NCBI GenBank assembly: GCA_944412445.1
Contig: CALYBJ010000002.1
Location: forward strand, 35,820 to 99,819
Length of the DNA: 64,000 nt
DNA from: an uncultured Clostridia bacterium
GTDB taxonomy: Bacteria > Bacillota > Clostridia > Oscillospirales > Acutalibacteraceae
Direction: 5' to 3'
Below, one piece after another: positions 18,975 to 26,831 of this stretch. Made by a program: the position numbers and the translations under genes. The first letter of the stretch is position 1; the number at the start of each line of letters is the position of its first letter. Below the pieces are notes generated by a model. That model had not been told where the DNA came from. It saw only the letters and a list, made by a program, of their open reading frames with translations, and did not search any database.

Positions 18975-20132
18975 ATGTATAATATTCTGACATTAAATAA
19001 AATTTCAGCAAAAGGCCTTGCGCAGTTTGACGCCCAGAAGTATACATACTCCGACACTGCGGAAAATCCTGACGCTGTTATAGTAAGATCTGCTTCCATG
19101 CACGAAATGGACTTGCCTGAAAGCGTTAAGGCAATTGCCAGAGCAGGTGCAGGATACAATAATATCCCTGTTGACAAATGCACAGAAAAAGGTATATGCG
19201 TATTTAATACGCCGGGAGCTAATGCAAATGCGGTAAAGGAGCTTACCATTCTCGGCTTGCTTATGACGTCCAGAAGAATTTCACCTGCAATTGACTGGTG
19301 CAAGTCGCTTAAAGGACAGGACGAAATCAGCAAAAAAATTGAAAAAGGCAAGTCAAATTTTGCAGGTCCTGAAATTATGGGCAAAACATTGGGTGTAATC
19401 GGTCTTGGCGCAATAGGTGTTAAAGTTAGCAACGCAGCCGTAACACTCGGAATGAAGGTTATAGGATACGACCCGTTCCTTTCCGATAAAGCGGCTTCCA
19501 TGCTTGACAATTCCATAACGATTACATCGAAAGTTGAACAGCTCTTTGCCGAAAGTGATTATATTACCGTTCATGCGCCGTTGACAGACGATACAAAAAA
19601 TATCGTAGGCAAGGAAACACTGGCAATTGCAAAGGACGGCGTAAGGGTTCTTAACTTTGCAAGAGGCGGTCTTGTTGACGATGACGCGATAGTTGAGGCA
19701 ATTAAAAGCGGAAAGTGTGCAGCTTATGCAACTGATTTTCCCAACGATGAAATGCTTGACCTTGACGGCGTAATTCCTCTTCCTCACTTGGGTGCTTCAA
19801 CTCCCGAATCCGAAGAAAATTGCGCTGTTATGGCTGCAAATCAAATTTCTGATTATCTTGAAAAAGGCAACATTGTAAATTCGGTTAATTTACCCTGCAT
19901 CTCAAAGGATATGCCTGCCGGCAGCAAGAGACTTACGGTTATTACAAAGGGCGATGTTTGCGAAAAGGTTTATAATGAGCTTGCAAAATTCGCTGTGCCT
20001 GCCGAGGGTGCAGTAGCGGCTATGAGAAAAGACATCGGATATATTATTATCGACAGTGAGAATTTCTCCGACGACGCCGTTGCAGCAGTTAAAGCAGTTG
20101 AAGGCGTTATTGCTGTAAGAGTTTTAGGTTAA
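18975..20132 (+). CDS. serA: D-3-phosphoglycerate dehydrogenase
   Basis: An NAD-dependent 2-hydroxyacid dehydrogenase of 385 residues that commits 3-phosphoglycerate to serine synthesis. The Rossmann loop is GLGAIGVKVSNAA, the catalytic arginine region is NFARGGLVDDDAI, and the catalytic histidine is in PLPHLGASTPESEENCA. A short C-terminal domain of about 70 residues (RLTVITKGDV...) looks like an ACT domain, the usual site of serine feedback. The ATG at 18975 is chosen because GAAAGGAATT lies just upstream; an in-frame ATG at 18945 precedes that site. Confidence 0.95.
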   Translation: MYNILTLNKISAKGLAQFDAQKYTYSDTAENPDAVIVRSASMHEMDLPESVKAIARAGAGYNNIPVDKCTEKGICVFNTPGANANAVKELTILGLLMTSRRISPAIDWCKSLKGQDEISKKIEKGKSNFAGPEIMGKTLGVIGLGAIGVKVSNAAVTLGMKVIGYDPFLSDKAASMLDNSITITSKVEQLFAESDYITVHAPLTDDTKNIVGKETLAIAKDGVRVLNFARGGLVDDDAIVEAIKSGKCAAYATDFPNDEMLDLDGVIPLPHLGASTPESEENCAVMAANQISDYLEKGNIVNSVNLPCISKDMPAGSKRLTVITKGDVCEKVYNELAKFAVPAEGAVAAMRKDIGYIIIDSENFSDDAVAAVKAVEGVIAVRVLG

Positions 20133-20143
20133 TAAAAATTTAA

Positions 20144-20169
20144 AAGGCCGAGCTTCTCGGTCTTTTTTT
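20144..20169 (+). terminator. Intrinsic terminator after serA
   Basis: Stem AGGCCGAG with CTCGGTCT around CTT, centred near 20154, followed by seven T. It lies right against the ribosome binding site of the next gene. Confidence 0.85.
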
Positions 20170-20182
20170 CTTGGAGGTAACA

Positions 20183-21292
20183 ATGAACATCAATTCTTTT
20201 ATGCCTGCTGAAGTTATAAGCGGAAAAAATTGTTTTAATGACAATTATGATAAGTTAGCCTCTCTCGGAAAAAAGTGTATGATTGTCACCGGCGGATCGT
20301 CAGCCGAAAAATGCGGAGCGATTAATGATGTGAAAGCCGCTCTCCGTAAGCTTTCAATTAATTACACTGTATTTAACGGCATAACGGAAAATCCTTATAC
20401 CGCCGATTGCTTCAGAGCAGGGGAGGAAGCAAGGGAATTCGGCGCTGATTTCATAATAGGAATAGGAGGCGGTTCGCCTCTCGATGCGTCTAAAGCTATT
20501 GCAATTTACGCTTCAAATCCCGAATTAAAGCATGATGATATATACTTGAGAAAATACAGCTGCAAGCCGCTGCCGCTGGTATTAATCGGAACAACATCAG
20601 GAACGGGAAGCGAAGTTACAGGAGTCTCGGTTCTTACTAACAGCAATACAGGAATGAAAAAAAGCATATCTGGTCATGACTGTTATTCACAAATTTCGTA
20701 CTGCGATTATACTTATACAAAAACAATGCCCTACAGCGTTACTGTTTCAACGGCATTGGACGCCTTTGCTCACGGAAGCGAGTCATATTTTTCAGAAGCA
20801 GCCAATGAATTATCGGAGATTTACGCTTTGCGGTCAATGAAAATAGTTTGGGAGGGACTTAAGTATTTTTATGAAACAAAAAGTCTGCCCGATGAAGAAC
20901 TCAGAGAAAAAATGTATATCGGATCACTTTTCGGAGGGCTTGCTATAAATATTACGGGAACGTGCTTTCCCCACACAGTAGGTTACATTCTTACGGAGGA
21001 TTATAACATTCCCCATGGCAGAGCGTGCGCGGCATTTACACCGGAATATTTAAAAATTGCGGCCGAAAACTGTCCCGAAAAATCAGACAGTCTGTTTAAA
21101 TTGCTTAATGCCGATTTGGATAAAATTACGGAGGTTGTGACTGCTCTTGCCGATATAAAAATTAAAATGACTTCTGATGAAATTAAAAATTACGGAAAAA
21201 GATGGACTTCGGGAATAAAAAATTTCAGCCGTACTCCCGGCAATTTTACAGGAGAGACAGCTGAAAAAATATTGACAAAATATATAAAATGA
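20183..21292 (+). CDS. Iron-containing alcohol dehydrogenase family protein
   Basis: A group III (iron-type) NAD(P)-dependent alcohol dehydrogenase of 369 residues. The nucleotide-binding loop is GIGGGSPLDASKAIA, the second signature is GTTSGTGSEVTGVSV, and the metal ligands lie in LDAFAHGSESYFS and in HTVGYILTEDYNIPHGRACA. The substrate is unknown. The ATG at 20183 follows GGAGGT by 5 bases; a longer frame from 20171 would start within that site. The gene starts 13 bases after the serA terminator with no separate promoter visible, so it depends on read-through. Confidence 0.88.
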   Translation: MNINSFMPAEVISGKNCFNDNYDKLASLGKKCMIVTGGSSAEKCGAINDVKAALRKLSINYTVFNGITENPYTADCFRAGEEAREFGADFIIGIGGGSPLDASKAIAIYASNPELKHDDIYLRKYSCKPLPLVLIGTTSGTGSEVTGVSVLTNSNTGMKKSISGHDCYSQISYCDYTYTKTMPYSVTVSTALDAFAHGSESYFSEAANELSEIYALRSMKIVWEGLKYFYETKSLPDEELREKMYIGSLFGGLAINITGTCFPHTVGYILTEDYNIPHGRACAAFTPEYLKIAAENCPEKSDSLFKLLNADLDKITEVVTALADIKIKMTSDEIKNYGKRWTSGIKNFSRTPGNFTGETAEKILTKYIK

Positions 21293-21298
21293 TTTTTA

Positions 21299-21988
21299 TT
21301 AAACTTTAAGTCCGGTTTTTGCGTTTAAAATGTTCCTAAAAACCGCTGCCTGATTGTTTGAAATATGCTTGTCCATGTGCATACTGCCGAAATACCACTT
21401 TTTATATTTGCACTGAACAGCAAGCTCGTCAAAAAATGCGTTTAATGCAGAAACTCTGAAATCCTCTGCTTTCTGCATCAGAAGAAATTCTCTTGTTTTT
21501 GACGGAGGCTCGTGTGTCACAATAATATCAATGTCATAATGTGCTTTTTCCAGTCTGTTTACGGCAGAAAGCAGTTCTTCCTGAGTTGGTATTTCAAGCC
21601 GTTCGGAATCAATATCCTCAAAACGAAGCTCAGCCTCAGGCGATTCTCCTCCGCCCATTGTAAAAACTTTCATACCTTCTATAGTATAAATCTGACCTCT
21701 CATAAGATGGTAGAGATTTCCGCATATATTTCTTGCTTTCCCGCCGTTCCAGTCTTCGGCGGGAAATTTATTTAAAAGCCTGAAATTTTCATGCGTACCG
21801 TCAATAAAGCAAATATTATATTTTCTTTTCCCCAAATTTCTTAAAATTTTATCTTCGTTCTTTGAGTCGTCCCATATAAAACCGAAATCACCGCAAATTA
21901 TAAGGGTATCGTGGATTTTCATGAATTTTAAAGCGTCAGCAGACAGACGGCTGACATCTCCGTGTATATCTCCGGTAACATAAACCAT
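21299..21988 (-). CDS. Calcineurin-like metallophosphoesterase
   Basis: A 229-residue phosphoesterase. The metal-binding motifs are GDIHGD (near the start), CGDFGFIWDD, DGTHENF (the GNHE-like block) and THEPPS near 160. It resembles small phage- and firmicute-type phosphoesterases of unknown substrate. It converges on the alcohol dehydrogenase gene with only six bases between the stops and diverges from the second DD-carboxypeptidase gene. Confidence 0.82.
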   Translation of the reverse strand: MVYVTGDIHGDVSRLSADALKFMKIHDTLIICGDFGFIWDDSKNEDKILRNLGKRKYNICFIDGTHENFRLLNKFPAEDWNGGKARNICGNLYHLMRGQIYTIEGMKVFTMGGGESPEAELRFEDIDSERLEIPTQEELLSAVNRLEKAHYDIDIIVTHEPPSKTREFLLMQKAEDFRVSALNAFFDELAVQCKYKKWYFGSMHMDKHISNNQAAVFRNILNAKTGLKV

Positions 21989-22020
21989 ATCTTTTCCTCC
22001 GGAAAAATTAAATATTTGTA

Positions 22021-22049
22021 TTTACATTTTTTCAGTTTGAATGTATACT
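22021..22049 (+). promoter_or_regulatory. Promoter of the second DD-carboxypeptidase gene
   Basis: TTTACA (22021-22026), 17 bases, TATACT (22044-22049), 30 bases ahead of the ATG at 22080. Confidence 0.6.
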
Positions 22050-22079
22050 TATTATAGCACTAATGTGGTGGGTGTGTCT

Positions 22080-23471
22080 ATGAAAAAGTTAATAATTTTT
22101 TTGATTATTTTAATTATATCGGTTATGCCGGGCCTTTCGCTGGCGGCAGGCGCCGAATACTATAATAACAACCTTGAAGATATGCGTTCCGAAGCATATC
22201 TTTTAGTTAATGTTGATACCGGCTCAACGGTTTTCTCCTACAATGCAGATAAAAAATTAAAATGCGCTTCACTTGTTAAAATTGCAACTGCCGCAGTTGT
22301 TGTTGATAACTGCGACAACTTGGACGCAGAGGTGACCGTAACTCAGTCGGCGTTAAAGCCGCTTGAGGGCTTATACAGCTCCTCCAGCGATTTAAAAGTC
22401 GGAGAAAAAATTTCGGTAAGAAATCTTCTTTACTGTCTTATGCTTGAAAGCACAAACGATTCCGCAAATGTTTTGGCTGAGTATATCGGCGGAACAATTG
22501 ATAATTTTGTAGTTATGATGAATGATTTTGCTGAAAGTATAGGTTGTACCAACACGAATTTTACAAACGCTCACGGTCTTGATGAAGAAAACGAATACAG
22601 TACGGCAAACGATATGTATTTAATAACGAAATACGCTTTGGGAAACTCGGTTCTTGCCGATATGGGCAGCACCGTGGACTACACTGTTCCTGCAACAAAT
22701 ATGTCGGAGGCAAGAAAGCTTAACACTTGGGTTGACCTGGTAGAGCAGGGCACAAGATATTATTATGAATACGCAAAAGGCTTTAAAACCGGATACACCG
22801 ACGAAGCCAGCAGGTGTGCTTCAGCCGTAGCTACAAAGGACGCGTATACATACATAGGAATAATTTTAGGCTGTCCAAATGAAGACACGGACGGCTGCGG
22901 ATATGTTGACAATACGGCGCTGTATGAAGTCAGAAGAATGTTTAAGTGGGCATTTTCCGAGCTTAGAATGACAACAATCGCCGAGGAAAACGATATTATA
23001 ACCGATATTCCGGTATCATTGTCCACACAGGCGGATCATGTAAGACTTGTTCCTGAAAAGCAGATACAGGCGCTTCTTCTCAGCACCGTGGATCAATCAA
23101 GCCTTGAGTTTATCTGCGAAACCGAGGAAAATGTTATGGCGCCGGTAGAGAAAGGGCAGGTTTTGGGAACGGTTCAGATAAAATACGCAGACAGCGTTAT
23201 TGCGCAGGTAAATCTTGTTGCCGGAGATTCAGTATCAAGAAGCCCTCTTCTTTATGCCGGATATATAGCTAAGAATATTATAACTTCTCCGATTTTTTTA
23301 ATAGCAGCTGCCGTTGTATTTGCCGGAGTAATGCTTTACATCTTTATTATTTTCAGCAAATATAAGAAAAAACAGAATGAAACAAGAAAAAGGCTTAGAG
23401 AGATAAAAGAGAGAAATTATGCGTCTGATTCCGATTTATCAAAGGCATACCAAGAAAACAAAAATAAATGA
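22080..23471 (+). CDS. D-alanyl-D-alanine carboxypeptidase (DacF type) with C-terminal membrane anchor
   Basis: An S11-family penicillin-binding protein of 463 residues. Signal peptide 1-23 (ending LSLAAGA), SxxK at S64-LV-K67, SxN at S124-T-N126, KTG at 236-238: a complete active site. A beta-rich PBP5 C-terminal domain follows. The end differs from PBP5: a true membrane helix (about 400-425, IFLIAAAVVFAGVMLYIFIIF) and a basic cytoplasmic tail replace the usual amphipathic helix. The ATG at 22080 is preferred over an in-frame ATG at 22041 because the signal peptide starts there and the promoter -10 lies at 22044. It differs from the first DD-carboxypeptidase in this window in having SxN and no dockerin. 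Confidence 0.93.
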   Translation: MKKLIIFLIILIISVMPGLSLAAGAEYYNNNLEDMRSEAYLLVNVDTGSTVFSYNADKKLKCASLVKIATAAVVVDNCDNLDAEVTVTQSALKPLEGLYSSSSDLKVGEKISVRNLLYCLMLESTNDSANVLAEYIGGTIDNFVVMMNDFAESIGCTNTNFTNAHGLDEENEYSTANDMYLITKYALGNSVLADMGSTVDYTVPATNMSEARKLNTWVDLVEQGTRYYYEYAKGFKTGYTDEASRCASAVATKDAYTYIGIILGCPNEDTDGCGYVDNTALYEVRRMFKWAFSELRMTTIAEENDIITDIPVSLSTQADHVRLVPEKQIQALLLSTVDQSSLEFICETEENVMAPVEKGQVLGTVQIKYADSVIAQVNLVAGDSVSRSPLLYAGYIAKNIITSPIFLIAAAVVFAGVMLYIFIIFSKYKKKQNETRKRLREIKERNYASDSDLSKAYQENKNK

Positions 23472-23480
23472 GCGTAAAAA

Positions 23481-23512
23481 TGTAAGATCGTTTATTTCGG
23501 TCTTGCATTTTT
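23481..23512 (+). terminator. Intrinsic terminator after the second DD-carboxypeptidase
   Basis: A 10-bp stem with two G-U pairs, TGTAAGATCG (23481-23490) with CGGTCTTGCA (23498-23507), followed by TTTTT. Confidence 0.85.
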
Positions 23513-23532
23513 GTATATAAAAATAAAATTTT

Positions 23533-23961
23533 TTGAAAGGATTTTCCTCCGTCAATCGTATTATATACAGATGTGAATATTCTTCGTGTCAGGCTGTATG
23601 TGAACCGGCGGCTGACGGAACGGGAAAGCAAAACGAAAACAATAAAAGCACCGCTTCTTCCTCAATAAAAAGCGAAGATGAATCGGCTGAAAGCATAAAG
23701 GAGGCGACAAGCAGCACATTATGTGAATGTTCAATATGTGAAAATAACGGTGTGCCGGTAACAGACGGTACGGGCTTGCAGTACGGTAAAGAAAACAATA
23801 AAAATTCAAACAATTATAACAGCCTCGGAGACAATTCGGGAAAGTGCGGCAGCCGCGGCGAAAACTGCACATCTGCGTGTGAGCCTTCAACAGACAGAAG
23901 CGGAAGGTTCGGCAGCGGCGAAGGAAAACAGGCCATGTGCGGCAGGGAATTTTGTAAGTAA
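23533..23961 (+). CDS. Cysteine-rich, three-repeat hypothetical ORF upstream of a sigma/anti-sigma pair
   Basis: An open frame of about 142 residues, Ser/Asn/Gly-rich with 13 cysteines. Three related units can be read: CQAVCEPAADGTGKQ, CSICENNGVPVTDGTGLQ and CTSACEPSTDRSGRFG, each a cysteine pair followed by E and a DGTG-like turn, separated by low-complexity NENNKS-type spacers. No ATG opens the frame. The only early candidate is a TTG at 23533 without a ribosome binding site; AAAGGA lies after it. The ORF may use an unusual start, have lost its 5' end, or not be translated. It stops 15 bases before the ECF sigma gene. No known family is recognised, and the opposite strand also has an open frame here. 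Confidence 0.4.
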   Translation: MKGFSSVNRIIYRCEYSSCQAVCEPAADGTGKQNENNKSTASSSIKSEDESAESIKEATSSTLCECSICENNGVPVTDGTGLQYGKENNKNSNNYNSLGDNSGKCGSRGENCTSACEPSTDRSGRFGSGEGKQAMCGREFCK

Positions 23962-23976
23962 GCAAGAGGAGATATT

Positions 23977-24459
23977 ATGCGAAGCGAAAAAGAAGCAGTC
24001 AGGGCAATCGAAGCGTATTCTGATACCGTTCGCAGAATCTGTATGCTTCATTTAAAAAGCTATTCCGATACGGAGGATATTTTTCAGACTGTTTTTCTTA
24101 AATATCTGACTTATCGGGGAGATTTTCAAAGCGACGAGCATGAAAAAGCCTGGTTTATTCGGGTAACTGTAAATGCCTGTAAGGATTACCTTAAAAGCTT
24201 TTTTCGCAGCCGCACAATATCCCTGGAGGAATTAAAGGATGTTTCATCAGAGGTAACAGAAAGCCGCGGAGAGGTATTATCCGCAGTTTTATCCCTTCCG
24301 CAGAAATATAAAGATGTTGTATATCTGCACTACTATGAAGGCTATACAGCTGTCGAGATAGGCAGGATTTTAAAAAAGAATGAAAATACGGTTTACACTC
24401 TCTTATCGAGGGCAAAAAAAATATTAAAGGAAAAGCTGGCAGGTGATGATTTTGAGTAA
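23977..24459 (+). CDS. ECF-type RNA polymerase sigma factor
   Basis: A 160-residue group IV sigma factor. Region 2 is at about 20-75 (YSDTEDIFQTVFLKYLTY is the core-binding and -10 recognition helix, with FIRVTVNACKDYLKS after it). Region 4 is at about 105-150 (LPQKYKDVVYLHYYEGYTAVEIGRIL..., a helix-turn-helix). It directs transcription of a small stress or sensing regulon when released by its anti-sigma factor. It overlaps the RsgI-like gene by about 14 bases, showing translational coupling. The ribosome binding site is AAGAGGAG. No -35 motif for self-regulation was recognised. Confidence 0.92.
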   Translation: MRSEKEAVRAIEAYSDTVRRICMLHLKSYSDTEDIFQTVFLKYLTYRGDFQSDEHEKAWFIRVTVNACKDYLKSFFRSRTISLEELKDVSSEVTESRGEVLSAVLSLPQKYKDVVYLHYYEGYTAVEIGRILKKNENTVYTLLSRAKKILKEKLAGDDFE

Positions 24460-25228
24460 CAGAATTTTTGAAGCATTTGACAGCATCTGTGCCGAAGAGG
24501 AGCTAAAAAAACAAACTCTTAAAGCAATGAGGTTAAAAATATATGAAAATCAAGGCAGTCACACTTCTTTCAAAAAAGCGGCAATTATAATGTGTTCTGT
24601 TTTTGCGGTGATTTTTCTCTCCTGCTTGGGTGTTTATAAAATACCGGTATCTGCCGTTTCAATTGACATAAACCCATCAATACAATTAAAAATCAACGGA
24701 TTGGATAGGGTTATCCAAGCGGAAGCCATGAATGAAGAAGGCAGGGAAGTAATCGAATCTGTCAGCGTAATGAATTTAAAATATGATGAAGCTGTCGAAC
24801 TGATTATAAGCTGTGAAGAGGTGCAGAAATACATTACGGACGATTCGGAAATAGATATAGCCGTGGCAAGCAGAAATCAGCAGAAAAGCACAGATATGGA
24901 AAACGGTATAAAACAGTGTATAAACGGCGCATCGGATGTAAATTGTTTCTGCGTTAATTATGACGATGCGGTTTCTGCCGATAGCTTCGGGATGTCCGTC
25001 GGTAAATACAGAGCTTATTTGCAGCTTATTGAGCATTATCCGGATATAAGCTCCGAAGAAGCCGCCGAAATGTCTATGAGTGAAATAAGAAGGCTTATAA
25101 ACGGTGCAGACAGTGAAACTCAGGATTACGATAATGTTTCGGGAGCTGTCACCCAAGAGCCGAATTCTTACTGTGCAAATAACGTGGCACAGGGAGCTCA
25201 CAGCGGACATATGCACGGCAAAAAATAA
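24446..25228 (+). CDS. RsgI-like membrane anti-sigma factor
   Basis: A protein of about 260 residues. A short cytoplasmic N-terminus (about 1-45) would hold the sigma factor. One membrane helix (about 47-68, AAIIMCSVFAVIFLSCLGVY) follows, then an extracellular domain opening with AVSIDINPSIQLKINGLDRV. That segment matches the conserved extracytoplasmic domain of RsgI anti-sigma factors, and the N76-P77 bond corresponds to the reported autoproteolysis site of clostridial RsgI. Unlike cellulosomal RsgI there is no carbohydrate-binding domain at the C-terminus, only a Gly/His/Asn-rich tail. The start may instead be TTG at 24452, 5 bases after AGGTGA. The signal it senses is unknown. Confidence 0.8.
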   Translation: MILSNRIFEAFDSICAEEELKKQTLKAMRLKIYENQGSHTSFKKAAIIMCSVFAVIFLSCLGVYKIPVSAVSIDINPSIQLKINGLDRVIQAEAMNEEGREVIESVSVMNLKYDEAVELIISCEEVQKYITDDSEIDIAVASRNQQKSTDMENGIKQCINGASDVNCFCVNYDDAVSADSFGMSVGKYRAYLQLIEHYPDISSEEAAEMSMSEIRRLINGADSETQDYDNVSGAVTQEPNSYCANNVAQGAHSGHMHGKK

Positions 25229-25242
25229 TTAATACATTAACT

Positions 25243-25275
25243 TCGGGATATTGGTTTTATATCCCGACATTTTTT
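25243..25275 (+). terminator. Intrinsic terminator after the anti-sigma gene
   Basis: A perfect 9-bp stem, TCGGGATAT (25243-25251) with ATATCCCGA (25259-25267), then CATTTTTT. Confidence 0.9.
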
Positions 25276-25280
25276 GAGTC

Positions 25281-25309
25281 TTGATTATTATATTATTTCA
25301 TGTTATATT
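25281..25309 (+). promoter_or_regulatory. Promoter of the riboswitch-MATE unit
   Basis: TTGATT (25281-25286), 17 bases, TATATT (25304-25309) with TGT before the -10 (extended). Predicted transcription start is about 25316, just ahead of the structured leader. Confidence 0.7.
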
Positions 25310-25320
25310 ATAAAAAAATA

Positions 25321-25399
25321 CTCTTGCCGCCGGGTAAGACAAAATGTTGGTTTTTGCGTCATTAGGCCTTTGAAGACGCAGAATACCGGCATTTTTTTA
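25321..25399 (+). ncRNA. Probable guanidine-IV (mepA-type) riboswitch with terminator
   Basis: A compact leader between promoter and MATE gene. It contains GCCGCCGGGTAAGAC (25326-25340), then an inner stem TGCGTC (25355-25360) with GACGCA (25375-25380), and a 3' strand TACCGGCA (25384-25391) able to pair with the TGCCG...GGGTA segment at 25325-25335. A run of seven T follows at once (25392-25398), so the outer pairing can act as an intrinsic terminator ahead of AAAGGAG. The guanidine-IV class is known upstream of MATE (MepA) genes in Clostridia. The class assignment rests on my recollection of the motif and the gene it controls, not on a covariance search. A regulated leader of some kind is much surer than the ligand. 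Confidence 0.6.
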
Positions 25400-25415
25400 T
25401 AAAGGAGTTTTTAAT

Positions 25416-26744
25416 ATGGCGAAAAAACGCATTTTAAGCGAATTTTTAAAATATTCATCCTTAAGTGTACTGGGAATGACAGGCATTTCCTTATATATAC
25501 TTGCCGACACTTTTTTTATATCAAAGGGACTGGGAGCCAACGGACTTGCCGCGCTGAATATTGCCATACCTGTTTACAGCCTTATTCACGGCTGCGGACT
25601 TATGCTCGGAATGGGAGCTGCCACAAAATACACCGTTTTAAAAAGCAGAGGAGAGCAAAAAAGTGCTGACAAAATTTTTGTAAATACATTATATGCAGGC
25701 ATTTTTTTGGCTGTTATATTTGTTTTTTCCGGCTTATTTTTATCCGGCAGAATAACATCCTTGCTGGGAGCGGATTCACAGGTCTTTGAAATGACGGAAA
25801 CATATATAAAAGTCTTAATGTTTTTTTCACCGGCGTTCATTTTGAATAATATAATTATTTGCTTTGTAAGGAACGACGGCAGTCCTAATCTTTCCATGGC
25901 AGGTATGATAACAGGAAGCCTTGCCAACATTGTTCTTGATTACATTTTTATCTTTCCTTTGAATATGGGGATTTTCGGCGCTGTTATTGCAACAGGTTTT
26001 TCACCTATTATAAGCATAGCTGTGTTGTCTGTTCACTTTATTTTAAAGAAAAACGGTTTTCATATTGTAAAAACATATCCTAAAATGAAAATAATAGCTG
26101 AGGAAATGTATCTTGGACTGCCGTCGTTTGTATCGGAAATGTCATCAGGAATAGTAATACTTCTTTTTAATTATCTCATTTTAGATATCGGAGGAAATAC
26201 AGGTGTAGCGGCGTACGGCATAATAGCAAATACAGCTCTTGTTGTCAATGCCGTATTTACGGGAATTTCTCAGGGAGCTCAGCCGCTGATAAGCGCCGCA
26301 TACGGCAACGGAAAAGAAAAAGATGTTTCTTCTATAAGAAAATATTCGGTTATTTCCGCATTGTCGGTTGCAGCCTTTATATTTATCATTGTCATGATTT
26401 TTAACAGTGAAATAACTGATATTTTTAACAGCGAGAAAAATGTCATACTTCAGGAAACAGCGGAATACGGAATAAGACTTTATTTTATATCCGTGTTTTT
26501 TACGGGATTGAATATTGTGCTGAGCGTATTTTTTACTTCTACCGAAAACCCCGTACCTGCTCATATTATATCCCTTCTGAGAGGTTTTGTTTTAATTATT
26601 CCCGCGGCGGTTTTGATGTCGAAATTTTTCGGAATCACTGGCGTGTGGCTTGCTTCTCCCGTTACGGAGGCGATAGTAACATTAATAGGAGTTTTTCTGT
26701 TTTTTAAAACAAGAAAACAAATTAAGAAAAATGAAATTGATTAG
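25416..26744 (+). CDS. MATE-family efflux transporter (MepA-like)
   Basis: A 442-residue inner-membrane exporter with twelve predicted membrane segments in two homologous halves, using an ion gradient to expel small cationic or aromatic compounds. The start (LKYSSLSVLGMTGISLYILADTFFISKGLGANGLAALNIAIPVYSL) and the matching second-half helix near 230 are typical of the MepA branch. The leader just upstream looks like a guanidine-type riboswitch, so guanidinium or a related compound may be a physiological substrate. A second MATE gene lies at 60289. Confidence 0.92.
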   Translation: MAKKRILSEFLKYSSLSVLGMTGISLYILADTFFISKGLGANGLAALNIAIPVYSLIHGCGLMLGMGAATKYTVLKSRGEQKSADKIFVNTLYAGIFLAVIFVFSGLFLSGRITSLLGADSQVFEMTETYIKVLMFFSPAFILNNIIICFVRNDGSPNLSMAGMITGSLANIVLDYIFIFPLNMGIFGAVIATGFSPIISIAVLSVHFILKKNGFHIVKTYPKMKIIAEEMYLGLPSFVSEMSSGIVILLFNYLILDIGGNTGVAAYGIIANTALVVNAVFTGISQGAQPLISAAYGNGKEKDVSSIRKYSVISALSVAAFIFIIVMIFNSEITDIFNSEKNVILQETAEYGIRLYFISVFFTGLNIVLSVFFTSTENPVPAHIISLLRGFVLIIPAAVLMSKFFGITGVWLASPVTEAIVTLIGVFLFFKTRKQIKKNEID

Positions 26745-26768
26745 GTGTAGATTATTTCGTCCTAAAGC

Positions 26769-26797
26769 TTGACAAGATTTTGTCAAAGTTATATTAT
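26769..26797 (+). promoter_or_regulatory. Promoter of acn-icd-rex with overlapping palindrome
   Basis: Consensus TTGACA (26769-26774), 17 bases, TATTAT (26792-26797). A perfect inverted repeat, TTGACAA-gatt-TTGTCAA (26769-26786), covers the -35 and half the spacer, the position of a repressor operator. Its outer TTG/CAA ends and 18-bp length resemble Rex operators, but the inner bases differ from the usual TTGTTAA/TTGTGAA half-site. Confidence 0.75.
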
Positions 26798-26831
26798 ATA
26801 ATATGTATTAAAATACTTTACGGAGGAAAAT

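Noticed and set aside
23561..23965. A 134-residue frame on the minus strand opposite the cysteine-rich repeat ORF.
   Set aside because: It has no ribosome binding site, a composition rich in Arg, Cys, Phe and Leu, and lies inside a plus-strand region flanked by genes on the plus strand. It looks like the complement of the low-complexity plus frame.
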